DNA of 64,000 nt from Paenibacillus barcinonensis. GTDB lineage: Bacteria > Bacillota > Bacilli > Paenibacillales > Paenibacillaceae. The number at the start of each line of letters is the position of its first letter. The stretch's first letter is position 1. The DNA lies in contig NZ_QJSW01000010.1 of NCBI RefSeq assembly GCF_003217495.1, positions 1-64,000 on the forward strand, in the 5' to 3' direction. Positions 17,118 through 25,024 of this stretch are shown piece by piece. A program made the translations under genes and the position numbers. The notes under the pieces are model-generated. The model did not search any database and was not told the origin of the DNA. It worked only from the letters and a program-made list of their open reading frames with translations.

Positions 17118-17166
17118 AAGAGCTGCTCCAGGTTCACATCTAATGTGACCCAGAGCAGCTCTTTTT
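17118..17166 (+). terminator. Intrinsic terminator of the polyamine operon
   Basis: AAGAGCTGCTC and GAGCAGCTCTT form the base, with GGTTCACAT/ATGTGACC above, followed by a T run. Its A-rich 5' arm may also serve the converging SDR gene. Confidence 0.94.
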
Positions 17167-17221
17167 GCTTATAAAACAACGTTTATTTATATGTTTGCGG
17201 CTATTGCTGTTTTTTTAAGCA

Positions 17222-18004
17222 TTATTGCTGTGAATCGACCGGTTTACTAGCTGCTCTGCTGGCGTAAGGGAAGACAGGATTTTTCAGTTCGAATTCATAC
17301 GTTAGTCCGTTGACAATGCCTACGACATATTCGCTGTCATAGAGATCCAGCAAAAATCCGGCCATTTGCTCGGCTGTATGGAACTTGGGTACACGCCCTT
17401 CATATTCAAACTGATCCAGGTCAAAGGCACGTTCAGCAAACTCGGTTTCTGTAGCGGCAGGAGCCAGCACTTTGGCTTGCATCGGTACGTTTTTGCTTTT
17501 CAATTCTTGTGCCAGTCCTTCGGTAAATGCACTTACATAAAATTTGGTCGCGCAATACGTCACTGCGTCCGGGACGATAGTATATCCGCCTCCTGAAGAG
17601 ATATTAATAATCTGGGTACCAGGGACCTCGGCGTAATCTCGAACGTAAAGGGTTGAGAGGATTGTAAGAGCTTCGATATTCAAATGAAGCATTTGCTCAA
17701 TTTTGGGTAGATGCTGCTCGCCAACGGAAGCAAAATTGCCAAAGCCAGCGTTGTTAATCCACGTTTCAATGGAGTAATCCTTCAAGCTTTCATAGAAAGC
17801 ATGCACATCAGATGCAATCGACAAATCTACTGTGCGAATAACAACATCCAACTCGGGGTTGATCTCGGCAAGCTTATTTTTCAATGAATTCAATGCTTCT
17901 GTTCTGCGGGCAGCGAGAATTAAATGTTTGCCTCTGGCTGCAAAAGCTAAAGCTGCTTCATATCCGATACCTGAGCTGGCGCCTGTAATGACTGTATATT
18001 TCAT
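17222..18004 (-). CDS. Short-chain dehydrogenase/reductase (SDR)
   Basis: A classical NAD(P)-dependent SDR oxidoreductase of 260 residues. The cofactor loop TGASSGIG is at residues 7-14, NNAG at 84-87, and the catalytic Ser-136/137, Tyr-150 and Lys-154 (YxxxK in YCATK) are intact. An AARR segment after the second strand hints at NADPH preference. ATG 18004 follows AGGAGGAATTCAC; an upstream in-frame start would bypass this site. Its promoter at 18058-18088 has a 19-base spacer with a palindrome and faces a divergent MerR gene, so it is the likely target of that regulator. The substrate is unknown. Confidence 0.92.
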   Translation of the reverse strand: MKYTVITGASSGIGYEAALAFAARGKHLILAARRTEALNSLKNKLAEINPELDVVIRTVDLSIASDVHAFYESLKDYSIETWINNAGFGNFASVGEQHLPKIEQMLHLNIEALTILSTLYVRDYAEVPGTQIINISSGGGYTIVPDAVTYCATKFYVSAFTEGLAQELKSKNVPMQAKVLAPAATETEFAERAFDLDQFEYEGRVPKFHTAEQMAGFLLDLYDSEYVVGIVNGLTYEFELKNPVFPYASRAASKPVDSQQ

Positions 18005-18057
18005 GTGAATTCCTCCTGGGATCATTTCAATCTATATTGTGGGATGACCACGAATTG

Positions 18058-18088
18058 ATTATACTGATTAGAGTTTACTCTAAGTCAA
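18058..18088 (-). promoter_or_regulatory. MerR-type promoter and operator for the SDR gene
   Basis: On the minus strand, TTGACT (18083-18088), a 19-base spacer and TATAAT (18058-18063). The perfect 16-bp palindrome TTAGAGTTTACTCTAA (18068-18083) fills the spacer, the arrangement expected for activation by the divergent MerR protein. Confidence 0.88.
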
Positions 18089-18116
18089 GCACGAAGGCAG
18101 AGGAGGTGGAAAAACT

Positions 18117-18473
18117 ATGCATACTATCGGAGAAGTCGCCGAGATGTTAGGAATCAGTGCACATACACTGCGTTATTATGAGAAGGAACAGATCATCATT
18201 CCGTTGCGTGATCCCAGCGGAGACAGACGATACAATGAGTCTCATCTGAAGTGGCTCCAGTTTGTTATCAAATTAAAAGAAACACAGATGCCTATTGCTG
18301 TTATCAAGCAGTATGCTTCCTTATTTCAGGAAGGGGAGCACACGGCATCTGAGCGACTGAAGCTTCTGGAGGACCATAAAAAGTCAGTTGAACAGCAGAT
18401 GTATACACTGCATGCAGCGAATGAAATGCTGGAACTGAAGATCACGGCATATCGCTCATTTATCGGGAAATAA
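18117..18473 (+). CDS. MerR-family regulator
   Basis: A compact 118-residue MerR protein with the signature TLRYYEKEQI near residues 18-27, a wing (GDRRYNESH) and a C-terminal dimerisation helix with little effector domain. ATG 18117 follows AGGAGGTGG. Unlike the MerR protein at 2430-2852 it contains no cysteine at all, so thiol-based sensing is excluded. It is divergent from the SDR gene and almost certainly acts on the palindromic 19-bp-spacer promoter between them. The inducing signal is unknown. Confidence 0.9.
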   Translation: MHTIGEVAEMLGISAHTLRYYEKEQIIIPLRDPSGDRRYNESHLKWLQFVIKLKETQMPIAVIKQYASLFQEGEHTASERLKLLEDHKKSVEQQMYTLHAANEMLELKITAYRSFIGK

Positions 18474-18616
18474 TGTAACAAGGATGCTGCGTAAAGCGGT
18501 GTTCAATGAAGCTTCAAGGGCAGCCTTCTATTGCCAAATGTGTGATTTTTGTTATAGACTATTTTTTATGTTTATTCATTTTTCAAGCGGTTATCGTTCA
18601 TCAAGGGGGAAAAGGA

Positions 18617-19489
18617 ATGCATCAACAAAGAGCTCACAAGTCAAACCTGCTTAAAATCCTCTCTAAAGTTTTGCTCATCATTATTGGAGGATTCATCACG
18701 GCATACGGTCTGGAAGCCATTTTGATTCCTAACCAGGTATCGGACGGCGGGGTTACGGGTCTCAGTATCGTAGGTTCAAAACTATTCGGATTACCACTCG
18801 GTTTATTGATCGGGGTGTTAAATATTCCGTTTGTATGGCTGGGTTACAAGCAGATCGGTAAGAGCTTTGCTTTGTACTCCGTGATTGGAATTGCCTCACT
18901 TGCGATCAGTGCCAGCCTTATGCATCGTGTGCCAACGATTATTGAAGGAGATACGCTGCTGGTTACGGTTGTGGGTGGTATCATCATCGGTTTTGGTATG
19001 GGTCTTGCATTGCGTAACGGTGGAGCGCTGGATGGGATTGACATGCTTGCTGTGTTGTTATCGCGCAAGTTACCATTCGGTACGAGTGACTTGATTTTGT
19101 TTCTGAACATGTTTGTGTTCATCATTGTTTCGACGGTATTTGGTTTGCAAGGAGCTATCTTGTCAGGACTTGCTTATTTTATTGCTTCTAAAGTGATACA
19201 TATTGTGGAAGAAGGCTTGAGCGGTTCCAAGACGTTTAAGATCATTACAACTCAACCGGAAGTTATGGTGGAGACCATTCGTGACCGGCTTGGACGTGGA
19301 GCAACGTACACAGACGCATATGGAGGATACTCAAACGAGCAGTTCAAGGAGATCACCTGTGTAATTAACAGGATGGAAGAAAGTAAAATCAAGGAGATTA
19401 TTAACGAGATTGACCCGGCAGCCTTTGTTGTTGTCTATGATGTAGCCGAAGTGAAGGGCGGCAATTTCAAGAAGAAGGACATTCACTAA
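18617..19489 (+). CDS. YitT family membrane protein
   Basis: An integral membrane protein of 290 residues: five or six hydrophobic helices in the first 200 residues (DUF161/YitT region), then a soluble C-terminal domain of about 80 residues (DUF2179-like, from TFKIITTQPEV to the end) containing RGATYTDAYGGYS. The family is widespread in Firmicutes and its biochemical role is not established. ATG 18617 follows AAGGGGG; the frame is open further upstream to 18506, but that part encodes a non-family hydrophobic stretch. It ends in a strong terminator and appears monocistronic. Confidence 0.88.
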   Translation: MHQQRAHKSNLLKILSKVLLIIIGGFITAYGLEAILIPNQVSDGGVTGLSIVGSKLFGLPLGLLIGVLNIPFVWLGYKQIGKSFALYSVIGIASLAISASLMHRVPTIIEGDTLLVTVVGGIIIGFGMGLALRNGGALDGIDMLAVLLSRKLPFGTSDLILFLNMFVFIIVSTVFGLQGAILSGLAYFIASKVIHIVEEGLSGSKTFKIITTQPEVMVETIRDRLGRGATYTDAYGGYSNEQFKEITCVINRMEESKIKEIINEIDPAAFVVVYDVAEVKGGNFKKKDIH

Positions 19490-19493
19490 GAAC

Positions 19494-19541
19494 AAGCGTT
19501 GATAAGAGCAAACCTCTTGTCGGCGCTTATTCTTATTTTTT
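19494..19541 (+). terminator. Intrinsic terminator after the YitT-family gene
   Basis: AAGCGTTGATAAGAG pairs with CTCTTGTCGGCGCTT, 15 pairs including three G-U, followed by a T-rich tail. Confidence 0.85.
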
Positions 19542-19701
19542 ACTTATTTCATTTTCATGAAATAACGTAATCATATTTTTTCATCATGGAGCCTCTAGCT
19601 CGGTTTTACGTGATAAGTCTTCATTTCATGCATAAGCGCTGCTTCCTTATGGAAAACTTGTGTAGTGTGAAGAAATAGACGATCTGAAGGAGGCGAATGT
19701 T

Positions 19702-19890
19702 ATGGCAAAGCAGGACCCACAGGAGCTTTTGAAGCATAAACATGAGCAAGACGATCACAAAAGGCAATTCACGAATTATTCCCGTTCCGTATCCGGTCAC
19801 ACTGAGATGGAGGCAGGCCAGGAATTCAGTCAGGATCATGTGACAGATGATCAGAACCGGATGAAGTCGGTGGAGAACAAGAGAACTTGA
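19702..19890 (+). CDS. Small hydrophilic protein of unknown function
   Basis: Sixty-two residues, rich in Lys, Glu, Asp, His and Gln, with no hydrophobic segment and no cysteine; probably a soluble, partly disordered cytoplasmic or spore-associated protein. It is accepted as a gene because AAGGAGG precedes ATG 19702 at a good distance and a terminator follows. I do not recognise a family. Confidence 0.65.
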   Translation: MAKQDPQELLKHKHEQDDHKRQFTNYSRSVSGHTEMEAGQEFSQDHVTDDQNRMKSVENKRT

Positions 19891-19925
19891 GCCGAATCAG
19901 CATTTTAATATTATGGTACGTGTGT

Positions 19926-19956
19926 AAGCCAATCCAGTTATGGACTGGCTTTTTAC
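19926..19956 (+). terminator. Intrinsic terminator after the small protein gene
   Basis: AAGCCAATCCA pairs with TGGACTGGCTT with one mismatch, then five T residues. Confidence 0.85.
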
Positions 19957-20123
19957 CATTTGAACAGCAATACTTCCCCTAACGGAATGAATAGATAATC
20001 AAGCTAGTCAATAAGTGCAAAAGGTCGTATAGTAGTATATGTTAAACGGAAGAGAAGTATATTTCGCTAGGTGCTCTATAAAGGGCACAAACCAAACAAT
20101 TCTACATATAAGGATGGGGAAAT

Positions 20124-21257
20124 ATGGACTTTACACCGGTTGCTTCATTAATTGATCGCTTAACATCATGGAGAGTGCCATGGGCAGAAGTTCTAGTTAT
20201 GCATCATAACGAAATCGTTTTCCAGTATCGCAATGGATTCGAAAATGTGGAGGAGAAGACTCCTATTCGGGATAACGCCATCTTTAATCTATACTCCATG
20301 ACCAAGATCATGACTTGTGTTGCTGCGCTTCAGTTGGTTGAAAAAGGGGATATTCTTTTGCTTGACCCGCTGTCTCAGTATTTGCCTGAATTCGCGGAAA
20401 TGCAGGTGAAGAAGACCCTGCCCAATGGCGAGGTTTACTACGAGAAAGCGGCAAGACCGATTACGGTACGTGATCTATTTACGATGACTGCGGGCTTTTC
20501 ATATGATATCAACGCGCCAAGCATCCAGGAAGCAGTTGAGCGTACCAACGGAACGCTGCCTACACGCGAGTTTGCGAGAGCTCTGGCGAAAGAACCACTG
20601 ATGTTTGAACCGGGAACACACTGGAATTACAGCATGTGTCATGATGTGCTGGGTGCTCTGATTGAAGTAGTGAGCGGGAAACGCTTTGGCACATACCTGC
20701 AAGACGAAATTATTAAACCGCTGGGCATGAATGATACAACGTTTGATCTGAACGAAAAGCAGCAGACTCGATTGATTCCGCAATACCTGTTCGATGAACA
20801 GCAAGATAAAGCTGTACGAATGGACGGTAACGGTTTCCGTATAGGTACAGAACTGGACAGTGGTGGTGCCGGATTGTTATCCACGGTGACTGATTATGCC
20901 AAGTTTCTGAATGCACTGACCGGGTATGGCACAAGTCCTGAGGGGGTTCGAATTCTGTCCCGTGCTTCCGTGGAGTTGATGAGAACCGATCACCTGAACG
21001 ACATGACACGACCAGATTTCTCCTGGGATCACATGTATGGCTACGGTTATGGCCTCGGAGTTCGTACTCATATCTCCAAGGCTGGAAGCGGTTCATTAAG
21101 TCCAATCGGGGAGTTTGGCTGGGCAGGTGCAGCTGGCTGTATGGCTATCATAGACCCGGATTCAGGGCTGACGGTGATGTATGCGCAGCATCTGTTGAAC
21201 AGCCAGGAGCACTATGTGCATCGGCGCTTGCGTAACGCAGTGTATTCCTGTCTGTAA
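20124..21257 (+). CDS. Serine hydrolase of the beta-lactamase/class C esterase family
   Basis: A 377-residue penicillin-binding-protein-like hydrolase. The nucleophile motif SMTK is at residues 58-61 and the second motif is YSM at 169-171, where class C beta-lactamases have YxN; the third box appears to be the GWAGAAGC segment near residue 333. This pattern fits the EstB-like esterases rather than true beta-lactamases. No signal peptide is present, so it should be cytoplasmic. ATG 20124 follows AAGGATGGGG. The gene stands alone between terminators. The substrate is unknown. Confidence 0.88.
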   Translation: MDFTPVASLIDRLTSWRVPWAEVLVMHHNEIVFQYRNGFENVEEKTPIRDNAIFNLYSMTKIMTCVAALQLVEKGDILLLDPLSQYLPEFAEMQVKKTLPNGEVYYEKAARPITVRDLFTMTAGFSYDINAPSIQEAVERTNGTLPTREFARALAKEPLMFEPGTHWNYSMCHDVLGALIEVVSGKRFGTYLQDEIIKPLGMNDTTFDLNEKQQTRLIPQYLFDEQQDKAVRMDGNGFRIGTELDSGGAGLLSTVTDYAKFLNALTGYGTSPEGVRILSRASVELMRTDHLNDMTRPDFSWDHMYGYGYGLGVRTHISKAGSGSLSPIGEFGWAGAAGCMAIIDPDSGLTVMYAQHLLNSQEHYVHRRLRNAVYSCL

Positions 21258-21286
21258 GCGAATGTAATAGCTGGTGGTTTCATTCT

Positions 21287-21320
21287 CCAACCCTGCTGTA
21301 GCGATCAGCGGGGTTTCTTC
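21287..21320 (+). terminator. Intrinsic terminator after the serine hydrolase gene
   Basis: AACCCTGCTG and CAGCGGGGTT form the stem around TAGCGAT, followed by TCTTC. Confidence 0.8.
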
Positions 21321-21380
21321 ATTTTTATCATATATACTCCCAAGTAGTTATTTCATTATCTTTTTCCAGTATTGTATAAC

Positions 21381-21415
21381 AAAAATCCGCTAAAGAACGC
21401 TTTAGCGGATTTTTG
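21381..21415. terminator. Bidirectional terminator overlapping the DMT transporter stop codon
   Basis: AAAAATCCGCTAAAG and CTTTAGCGGATTTTT form a perfect 15-bp stem with an AACG loop, T-rich on both strands. The last codons and the stop (21402-21404) of the leftward transporter gene lie inside the stem. Confidence 0.93.
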
Positions 21416-22463
21416 TCATTCGAAGGGAACTGACCCGATTCACCAAATAAATACCTACGGACACCAACACTAACGCAATCAGATTTTTCAGCTCCCAGAT
21501 GGTTTCACCCAGAAAAAGTGCGGATAACAGTGCGCCAAAGATCGGAATCAGGAAGTTATAAACCGATACTCTGCCGACCTTGTTGTATTTCAGTAACACA
21601 TTCCATAAACAGAAGGCCACAGAAGATAACAGGGCCAGATATACCAGATTTATCGTGGATTCCCATGAGAAATGAGTAACTCGACCGCCGAGCGATAAGC
21701 CTAGCAAGGTCAGCATCACTCCGCCAGCCAGCAGGCTGACACCGGTGATCATCATAACATCAATTGTGGCGGTTAAGCGTTTCGCATAAATGGCTGTAAT
21801 CGAGAACACTAGCGCCGCGATGATGATAAAGCCTTCTCCTGTAAAAGAGAAGGAGAATGTAAGCAGGTCTGCATGAAAGTTAACGATAATGACACCGATG
21901 AACCCAAGCACACAGCCGACGATTTTGTTGCGGCTCAGCTTGTCATTTTTATAGATAAAGTGGGCTAGCACTACACTGAAAAACGTCGTAGTTGCATTCA
22001 TGATCGAGCCTTTGACACCCGTTGTATTGGCGACACCTACATAGAAAAACATGTATTGCAGCCCCGTCTGTAGCACGCCGAGTAAGCCTACACCTGCCCA
22101 TTCACGTCCGCTGAGCTTCAGCTTTCGTCTGAAGCCAAAACGATACAGCAACAGCAGCAGTATCCCCGCCAGGCTGAAGCGATATCCGGCAAACACGTAT
22201 TTGGAGGCAATATCGGCAGGCAAAATGTGAAATGCAACATATCCGAGCTTGATGGAAGGATAGGCACTTCCCCATAACAGACAGCATAACCCGGCAATCA
22301 GCATTACAATAAGGGGATCACTGAACTTGCTTCGGGGTTGTTCCATTTCTCTATGGTTGGCGTTTGCTGTCTCAGTCCATTCACTGGCAATCCTGGCATC
22401 AGCAATTCCTGTGGAATCTTTGATACTGGTCGAGTTCTTATTACTTTCTGTTCTTTCGATCAC
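21402..22463 (-). CDS. DMT-superfamily (EamA) transporter
   Basis: An inner-membrane drug/metabolite transporter with ten hydrophobic segments in two EamA repeats; GLCCLLWGSAYPSIKLGY opens the first repeat and AALVFSITAIYAKRL the second. At 353 residues it is about 50 longer than usual because of a hydrophilic, Ser/Asn/Glu-rich N-terminal tail. The GTG at 22463 is supported by GAGGAG about ten bases upstream; a later ATG (MEQPRSKF) would give a conventional length but has a weaker site. Substrate unknown. It is divergent from the ribose operon. Confidence 0.88.
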   Translation of the reverse strand: MIERTESNKNSTSIKDSTGIADARIASEWTETANANHREMEQPRSKFSDPLIVMLIAGLCCLLWGSAYPSIKLGYVAFHILPADIASKYVFAGYRFSLAGILLLLLYRFGFRRKLKLSGREWAGVGLLGVLQTGLQYMFFYVGVANTTGVKGSIMNATTTFFSVVLAHFIYKNDKLSRNKIVGCVLGFIGVIIVNFHADLLTFSFSFTGEGFIIIAALVFSITAIYAKRLTATIDVMMITGVSLLAGGVMLTLLGLSLGGRVTHFSWESTINLVYLALLSSVAFCLWNVLLKYNKVGRVSVYNFLIPIFGALLSALFLGETIWELKNLIALVLVSVGIYLVNRVSSLRMTKIR

Positions 22464-22655
22464 ACTTAATCTTCTCCTCGCTTGTTGTGCAGAACGATAT
22501 GTATGAAACTAATGTCATGCCTTATAGACCATATCATAAAATGCAGCGTTTGTGTTGGCAGAAAACAAGGAAAGAAATTTACTGCATCCCTGCTTGTGAT
22601 AAGAGCGTATGCTTCGTAACAATAAGTATGGTGCTTAATTCCAGTAAAAGATAAC

Positions 22656-22682
22656 TTGCTAAACGTAAAAAAATGTGATAAT
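22656..22682 (+). promoter_or_regulatory. Probable promoter of the ribose operon
   Basis: TTGCTA (22656-22661) and GATAAT (22677-22682) with an extended TGT just before the -10; the 15-base spacing is short. The operator palindrome begins seven bases downstream, covering the expected start of transcription. Confidence 0.55.
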
Positions 22683-22689
22683 TTAAGTC

Positions 22690-22703
22690 TGTAACCGGTT
22701 ACA
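22690..22703. promoter_or_regulatory. RbsR operator / cre-like palindrome
   Basis: TGTAACCGGTTACA is a perfect 14-bp palindrome between the -10 box and the rbsR start. It fits a LacI-family operator (autoregulation by RbsR) and also matches the CcpA cre consensus at 13 of 14 positions, so either or both may bind. Confidence 0.82.
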
Positions 22704-22720
22704 CATAAGGAGAACATTCC

Positions 22721-23704
22721 ATGACAACAATTAAAGATGTAGCAAATCTGGCTGGTGTATCCGTAGCCACGGTGTCCAGGGTGATTAATGACAGGGGATA
22801 TGTGCACGCAGACACTCGCAAAAAAGTAGAGGATGCGGTAAAAGCACTTCACTTTTCTCCGAACGAAGTGGCACGTTCACTGTATACACGCAAGTCGAAA
22901 CTGATTGGTTTGCTCCTGCCTGACATTGCCAATCCTTATTTTCCTCAGCTTGCTCGAGGTGTGGAGGATCGGATGCAGGAACAGGACTACAGATTAATCT
23001 TTGGAAATAGCGATGAGGATGAACGGAAGGAGCAGGATTACATCCAGACGTTTATCCAGAATAACGTGGTGGGTGTGATCTCGTCCACCAACTATCCTCA
23101 CTCTTCAATATATGAAAAGCTGAAAATTCCCGTTGTATTTCTCGACAGAACCTCACTGGATCGACCTTCGGTGTATGCCGATGGCAGAGAAGGAGGAAGA
23201 CTGGCAGCCAAGGAGATCATTCAGCGCGGGAGCAAGCGTATTACCGTTATGCAAGGTCCTTCGCACATCAGACCGGCTCAAGATCGGTATGAAGGCGCAA
23301 TTGAAGTCATCCGCGAAGCGGGGATGGATCATGAGATCATTCAAACAAGCTCATTTTCATTTAATGAGGCAGGTGTATGGGCTGAAGAGCTTTTCAGAAA
23401 ATACCCTGACACAGATGGTGTCATTGCCAGTAACGATATTGCGGCGATGGCAGTCCTGCATGAAGCTCACCGTATTGGCAAGAATGTACCAGTGGATGTG
23501 CAGGTAATCGGGTTTGACGACATTCCGATGAGTGGACTGTTATCCCCGGCATTATCTACGATTCGTCAGCCGGCATATGAAATGGGCAGAGAAGCGGCCG
23601 GATTACTTATTCAATTAGTGGAGCAAAATAAGCTTGAGAATAAAAACATACAGTTGCCCGTGTCCTTCATTGAACGGGGAACCACGAGAAAGGTGAGAGA
23701 ATGA
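22721..23704 (+). CDS. rbsR: Ribose operon repressor RbsR (LacI family)
   Basis: A 327-residue LacI-type repressor: the N-terminal helix-turn-helix TIKDVANLAGVSVATVSRV (residues 3-21), hinge helix with NEVARSL, then a periplasmic-binding-like effector domain. As first gene of rbsRKDACB, the B. subtilis order, it should repress the operon until ribose is present. ATG 22721 follows AAGGAG. Its stop codon overlaps the start of rbsK, and a perfect palindrome upstream is the likely autoregulatory operator. Confidence 0.95.
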   Translation: MTTIKDVANLAGVSVATVSRVINDRGYVHADTRKKVEDAVKALHFSPNEVARSLYTRKSKLIGLLLPDIANPYFPQLARGVEDRMQEQDYRLIFGNSDEDERKEQDYIQTFIQNNVVGVISSTNYPHSSIYEKLKIPVVFLDRTSLDRPSVYADGREGGRLAAKEIIQRGSKRITVMQGPSHIRPAQDRYEGAIEVIREAGMDHEIIQTSSFSFNEAGVWAEELFRKYPDTDGVIASNDIAAMAVLHEAHRIGKNVPVDVQVIGFDDIPMSGLLSPALSTIRQPAYEMGREAAGLLIQLVEQNKLENKNIQLPVSFIERGTTRKVRE

Positions 23705-24582
23705 TGGCTAACATATGTGTAATTGGCAGCAGTTCAATGGATCTGGTTGTAACCTCCTCCAGAAGACCAGGCGCGGGAGAAACCGTGCTTGGTCAAAGCT
23801 TCAAAACGGTACCCGGCGGGAAGGGTGCGAATCAGGCTGTGGCAGCGGCTCGTCTGGGTGCCGAAGTGGTCATGATAGGCCGGGTCGGGGACGATACATT
23901 CGGTACAGACATTTTAGAGAACTTCAAAGCAAATCGTGTTAATACAAGCAATGTGAAACCGGTTACACATTCCGAAAGTGGTACAGCTCATATCATTTTG
24001 GCCGAGGGAGATAATAGCATTGTTGTGGTCGAAGCGGCCAATCGTGAGGTCACACCTGCATATGTTGATGAGGCTGCCGAAGCGATTCGTAATGCAGACA
24101 TCGTATTGATTCAACAGGAGATACCAGAAGAAACGGTAGTTCATGTCAGCCAGTTGTGCGCTAAATATCAGACACCACTGTTGCTCAACCCGGCTCCAGC
24201 ACGAGAGGTTCCGCAAGAGGTGATCGACAATGCATCCTACATTACACCGAATGAGCATGAGGCTGAAATCTTGTTCAAGGGCATGAAGCCTGCGGAGGCT
24301 TTACGTCAATATCCGAATAAGCTTTTTATTACGGAGGGCAGCAAGGGCGTACGTTATTTTGACGGCAATGAAGAGGTGCTCGTTCCAACCTATAAAGTGC
24401 AAGCTGTAGATACAACAGGAGCTGGCGATACTTTTAATGCAGCATTTGCGGTGGCTCTGGCAGAGGGCAAATCCATTCAGGAAAGTGTACGTTTTGCCAA
24501 TCGGGCTGCATCATTATCCGTTACCAAGTTTGGTGCCCAGGGCGGTATGCCAGCGCGTGACGAAGTAGAGGCGAATCTGTAA
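23701..24582 (+). CDS. rbsK: Ribokinase
   Basis: Phosphorylates ribose to ribose 5-phosphate with ATP. PfkB-family signatures are present: PGGKGANQAVAAARLGA near residues 38-54 and DTTGAGDTFNAAFA near 241-254, with the catalytic Asp in the GAGD loop. Its 293 residues are normal. The start overlaps the rbsR stop (ATG at 23701, with a second ATG at 23704), so translation is coupled. An operator-like near-palindrome lies within this gene at 23952-23969. Confidence 0.96.
   Translation: MMANICVIGSSSMDLVVTSSRRPGAGETVLGQSFKTVPGGKGANQAVAAARLGAEVVMIGRVGDDTFGTDILENFKANRVNTSNVKPVTHSESGTAHIILAEGDNSIVVVEAANREVTPAYVDEAAEAIRNADIVLIQQEIPEETVVHVSQLCAKYQTPLLLNPAPAREVPQEVIDNASYITPNEHEAEILFKGMKPAEALRQYPNKLFITEGSKGVRYFDGNEEVLVPTYKVQAVDTTGAGDTFNAAFAVALAEGKSIQESVRFANRAASLSVTKFGAQGGMPARDEVEANL
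23952..23969. promoter_or_regulatory. Intragenic operator/cre-like site in rbsK
   Basis: TGTGAAACCGGTTACACA is an 18-bp palindrome with one mismatched pair. Its core is the same AACCGGTT as the operator 1.26 kb upstream, so it could be an auxiliary RbsR site or a CcpA roadblock site. Confidence 0.6.
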
Positions 24583-24606
24583 AACGAAGTAAAGGGGAAA
24601 CTTGTG

Positions 24607-25008
24607 ATGAAGAGAAACGGCATCCTGAACAGTCATATTTCGAAAATATTATCTGATCTCGGTCACACGGACCAGATTGCCATTGCGGATGCGGGCTTGC
24701 CCGTTCCGGATGGTGTGCTCAAGATTGATCTGGCACTCCAGCTCGGTACACCAAGCTTTCGTGAAGTGCTTGATGTCATTGCGGAAGATATGGTTATTGA
24801 GAGGGTCATCGTAGCCAGTGAGATTCATGAAGGCAATCCGCAGACGCTTGCTTTCCTGAAAGACAAGTTTGGCTCAGAGACTATGGATGACAGCTTGAAT
24901 CATGAACAATTCAAAGCTTTAACCCGGCAGGTGAAAGCCGTTATTCGCACAGGCGAGGCTACGCCGTATGCCAATTGCATTTTACAATCGGGAGTTCATT
25001 TCGGTTAA
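24607..25008 (+). CDS. rbsD: D-ribose pyranase RbsD
   Basis: Interconverts pyranose and furanose forms of ribose so that ribokinase can use it. The family N-terminus [18 protein letters not shown] carries the catalytic His in SDLGHTD, and [12 protein letters not shown] closes the protein. At 133 residues it is the usual size. ATG 24607 is preferred to GTG 24604 on spacing from AAGGGG. It sits between rbsK and rbsA in the operon. Confidence 0.95.
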   Translation: MKRNGILNSHISKILSDLGHTDQIAIADAGLPVPDGVLKIDLALQLGTPSFREVLDVIAEDMVIERVIVASEIHEGNPQTLAFLKDKFGSETMDDSLNHEQFKALTRQVKAVIRTGEATPYANCILQSGVHFG

Positions 25009-25024
25009 AGGGAGGTATCACACC

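Noticed and set aside
20124..21257. True class C beta-lactamase
   Set aside because: There is no signal peptide and the second motif is YSM rather than YxN, so esterase-like activity is more likely.
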